Shown here one piece after another: positions 60,371 through 64,000 of a stretch of DNA of 64,000 bases (positions within the stretch are counted from its first letter, which is position 1; each line of letters begins with the position of its first letter). Location: the NCBI RefSeq assembly GCF_020740795.1, contig NC_067282.1, positions 169,662,274 through 169,726,273 on the forward strand, written 5' to 3'. The translations under genes and the position numbers were made by a program. The notes below the pieces were generated by a model that saw nothing but the letters and a program-made list of their open reading frames with translations, was not told the origin of the DNA and made no database searches. Source of the DNA: Apus apus. Lineage: Eukaryota > Chordata > Aves > Apodiformes > Apodidae.

Positions 60371-63300
60371 AACCATTAAGTCTTCAGCCAAAGGCAACCG
60401 CAAGATTCCAGAAGCTGCCACAGGAAATCATTGTGGACTACAGGAATCCAGCCCCTCCAAAAAATCCCAACAGCCTGTTTTGGTCGCTCACAAAGTCTAG
60501 CAATCTATCCCATTGCCTTTTGTGAAAAACAGGATTTCTTGACAGTTACATCTCCACTTTTCCAGGTGGATACCATCTTCTTCAAAGTATTTTTCCACTG
60601 GCTCTGTAGAAACAGCATAACCTTCATGCACCAAGGAAAACAACATCAGGCCTGACTTTGGTAAAACATGAAAATGAATGTTATGATGGTTGTAAGAACC
60701 TAACATACAATTAACTGAGCCATCATATGATGCATATGAAAGACTGAGATGTATAGGGCCTGCAGGAGGTCAGAATGCACCAGACAATGATACACCATGC
60801 AAAAGGCAGGCACTAATTTTTCTAGCTGAATAAGATTGCTCGATTTCAAGATACTCCTGAGGAAAACATAAGAAAATAGTATAAATGTCAAACTAACCAC
60901 AGCTAACACCTGATCACAGCAACAAGTTTTGTCAGCCAAAGGGTATGAGAAGCATTAAAGGTAACATTTTCTAAAATGACTGAATCTTTTGGGATATACT
61001 TCCCTTATTTACAATTTTCTCCTCCTTTGCAAGTGAGCTCAGTGTTCCTGTCTCCTAAATATCTGAAGATATTTAAATGTAAATACCTAAAAGCCCCTAA
61101 GTGTCCAAAAAAAGCCTTTTGAGGCAGCTCATATACACACACAGAACTGGAATGCAATTACTTCGCTTTTTCAAATAGTTGTAGCAGCAAGTAGGTTTTT
61201 TCCTCATTGTTTACTAGTATGAGGTGGTGCATTGTATTATATAAATAATATTTATGCTTCTTTGGAGCAAAGGAGTTTAGCTGCAAATGAGGGATAATTT
61301 CTAAATCAAAAGACTAAATCCCCTGTGGTTTTTGGCTGCTTTAGATGGGCAAGTTAACTGCATCTGGAAAATCTCATCCAATATCTTCATGTAGAGTTTC
61401 AGGTTACAATGCAGGAACTCATCTGTCAAAGAGAGAAAAAAACCAAGACTTAGTCTCAAGCAACCTCTGTGGCAGCAAGATTGTGTGCTGCTTAACCACA
61501 AAAAGGCACATATTGCAGCTACTTAGGTTTGCTAAACATTATTAAAGAGACTTACACCTCTTTTAAATCTACTAGGGGCCAACTCCTTATCTCTTGAATT
61601 CAGTGACTAGCAATCCCTTTACTTCTGTAAACTTGGAATCAGGCCCAGAATGAAGATGCAACAGGGACATTAAAATAATAAAATGGAAAAGAAATTGACT
61701 TCTTATTTGTAAATTTAAAAAGTGTGTTTTCTGTGTTACAGACATGGAGTATAATAAATTCTGTGCCTAGACTTAAAAATTGCTTCTCTCCAGTCAAGTA
61801 AAGCAATACCTTTTTGGGCAATGTGTTGTTTATATGTTAGGATATTGCTCTTCTGAGAGAAATATCCTCTCTGGTGAATCAAATGTAAATAAAATCTAAC
61901 AGCACAAACAGATTTACAGAGAACAAAGCCTGCCAGACAACTCATTATAGAAGCTAGCAGAGTTGTGAGAAGATTGCAAGTGTATTTCTCAGATTATTCC
62001 TAGTGTTTTGTAATATTTTTCCAATAATTCTCCATAATACCTTAATTCTAGAGGAAGACAAAAAGTATACAAATTCATCTCACCAGGACACTGAGCTTTC
62101 TTCATTTACTTTCAAACCTGTCTTAAAACTCCCCAGCTAATTTTACAGCATGCAAAAACCACAACAGGCAATAGGAAGTAGTCCAAAAGTGATTGTGGAT
62201 GATTATAGGCTGGATTAACACTTGCAAAGGTCTTGCAATTTCGACAGAAAAGCTAAGCATTTGGAACATTTTTCTTTAGGGCAAGTTGTGAAGATTCTTG
62301 TAGAGACTAGAAGAGGTTCATAGTTCATCCCTGAACGAGGAAATTTTGATTGTTCTATTCAAGAAACATAAAAATGTGGTTGATTTTACTGCCACTTTCT
62401 TTCAAGGTGAACCACATAAAAATTCCAAAGACTTCTGACCATTCCTTATCAGGTGCTAAATCTACAGCATCTTACGGGTGGGATTCTCTTTAAACAGACT
62501 GCTCAAGGAAATAGAAACTTCTCATTCAGACACTGCAGTTTGCTTTGCCACGTTTCACAGCATTTTACAGGAGATGGCACAGGCTATTACTTCAATTTTA
62601 GAAAGAGAAATAGAAACAGAAAAGGATAAAATAATTGACAAAAGGCATAGAGGAAATCACAGAACAGGTCAGCAGACTTGCTGAAGTTATCAGCATCAAA
62701 ACTGACAAATAAATATTGATAACAGTTTTATTAACCTTCTTCAGCTTCCTCCCTGTTAGATGTCTATATTAATGAAAGCCAAGGTACCCACCAAAATAGC
62801 AGAGGAAAACTTAGTTCAGTTTAATTCCTCAGGATACAAGTATAATAAGACTAATAAATAAAGTGGCTTCATACTGTTTTAAAATAAGCTTCATTTCAAA
62901 TTCAGGGAAGAAACTTCTGTGCTGAAATAATAATCCATCCTAGAAGGCCAAGATGGACTCATCTCTGGCATGTATTGTTACAACCAGTCTTCTGCACAAA
63001 GGGTTAAAAAACATGTCTACTGAGAGGTAGTCAAATGTTTTGAGAGTGACCCTTTCATTTGCTCCAATGCTAACATAAAATTTTTAACAAATCCTTCTTT
63101 TGAAGAATAGGGATTAGAAGCCCTTTCTGATGTAATTGTACCACACCTGACTTCCTCATAAAAAATTCTTTATTGTGATAGCTGTTTCTGCAAGTAATGA
63201 CATTCTTGTCTCTCCTGTTCAACAGAAGGCTGCTCTTTAGGAATAATCTTTTAATGTAACTATATGTAGCAATTCCTATCCATTTGTTCTTCAGCCAGGA

Positions 63301-64000
63301 CTTTCCCTACCTTAAATAATACTTTTCCCTTCCTGATGCGCACACACAATGAACAATGTACACAGATTGCTATTCTCTGAACATATTCCCATTTCAATAT
63401 GTCTTTCTCAGAGTGGCATGTTTGGAACTGTATGTAGTATTCAAGACGCACTATTATTTTCATTTCTCTGGCAATGAGTTGACAACTTGGAGACTGGGAG
63501 TCATTGATATGTGGAGAAACAGGGGTGTTACTGCAGAAATACAGTGTCTGACCCACAACATCCTTCTGGGAATATTGGCATGGCACTTAGGCAAGCTTTC
63601 CTTGTCTTTATTTAATATTTTTAAGAGGCAAAATCCATAAAAAAAAGCTACAGTAAACCATATATGCCACATTTAAGCCAAGCCTGGGGACAAATCAAAT
63701 ATCTATTAATTTGTTTTTTTCTATTGGCACTTAGTGATTGAGCTATTTTTCTGACAGCCTTGAAAACTTGTTTAAAGGAACCACTGGATGTAAGTAAAAT
63801 TATTTCCACCCTCATTATTTTAAAGAATTCATGTAAAATTAACAGAATTAATGGAGTGCAGCAGTTATGAGGCTATGGAAAAAAAAAAGACCAACACCAA
63901 ACAAACCAACAAAAAACCAACCAACAAACAAACAAAAAGAGCACCCAGCTTTCTGGCTCCCTCTTTAGGAGCGAAAGGGAAAGCTGGAAGTGTACCTCAC
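60371..64000. other. Gene-free stretch to right edge
   Basis: AT-rich. Short frames only, most with overlapping partners. An A/CAAAC-rich low-complexity patch lies at 63877-63937. No gene, RNA or named repeat recognised. Confidence 0.45.

Overview
This is nuclear DNA from a bird, most likely not a chicken. The evidence is spliced cytokine genes whose predicted proteins match avian IL26 and IFNG, many CR1 LINE fragments with the typical 3'-end sequence (TCACAGAATCACAGAAT on the complementary strand), and an avian-type LTR with TGTC...GACA ends. The sequence is AT-rich with long gene-free stretches. There are no operons, ribosome binding sites, CRISPR arrays or other prokaryotic features. Identifications come from reading the sequence and from knowledge of the families; no database search was run.

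Layout. 1-11.3 kb: gene-free, with T-rich low-complexity tracts, two CR1 copies (about 6.65-7.08 and 10.63-10.93 kb) and one unrecognised 150-codon ORF at 4552-5004. 11.35-18.1 kb: IL26 on the + strand, five coding exons (171, 57, 132, 66 and 84 coding nt plus stop) encoding 170 aa, with a TATA box at 11398 and a poly(A) signal at 18022. Intron 3 carries an LTR remnant, a CR1 and a small CpG-dense patch. 18.1-40.1 kb: 22 kb between the two genes with no recognised exon, several CR1 fragments, and a long region of apparently old LINE sequence (about 28.4-30.96 kb) holding a younger CR1. 40.1-43.95 kb: IFNG on the + strand, four coding exons (123, 69, 180 and 126 coding nt plus stop) encoding 166 aa, with a TATA-like box, an upstream ATF/CREB-like site, and an AU-rich 3' UTR with ATTAAA. 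43.95-64 kb: gene-free, with CR1 copies at 44.9, 47.3-48.0 (old) and 59.9 kb, a G-quadruplex motif, a homopurine tract, and a 714-bp solo LTR at 55582-56295.

The two genes are the downstream members of the conserved IL22-IL26-IFNG class II cytokine cluster and are transcribed in the same direction. IL-26 is a cationic IL-10-family cytokine and IFN-gamma is the type II interferon; in other vertebrates both are made by activated T and NK cells. All exon junctions in both genes are phase 0, as is usual for this helical cytokine superfamily. IL22, expected further left, is not recognisable in the 11 kb present upstream of IL26. I found no previously undescribed system. The most useful observations are the complete gene models, a one-codon C-terminal extension in IFNG, an 85-bp intron in IL26, and the history of mobile elements around the cluster.
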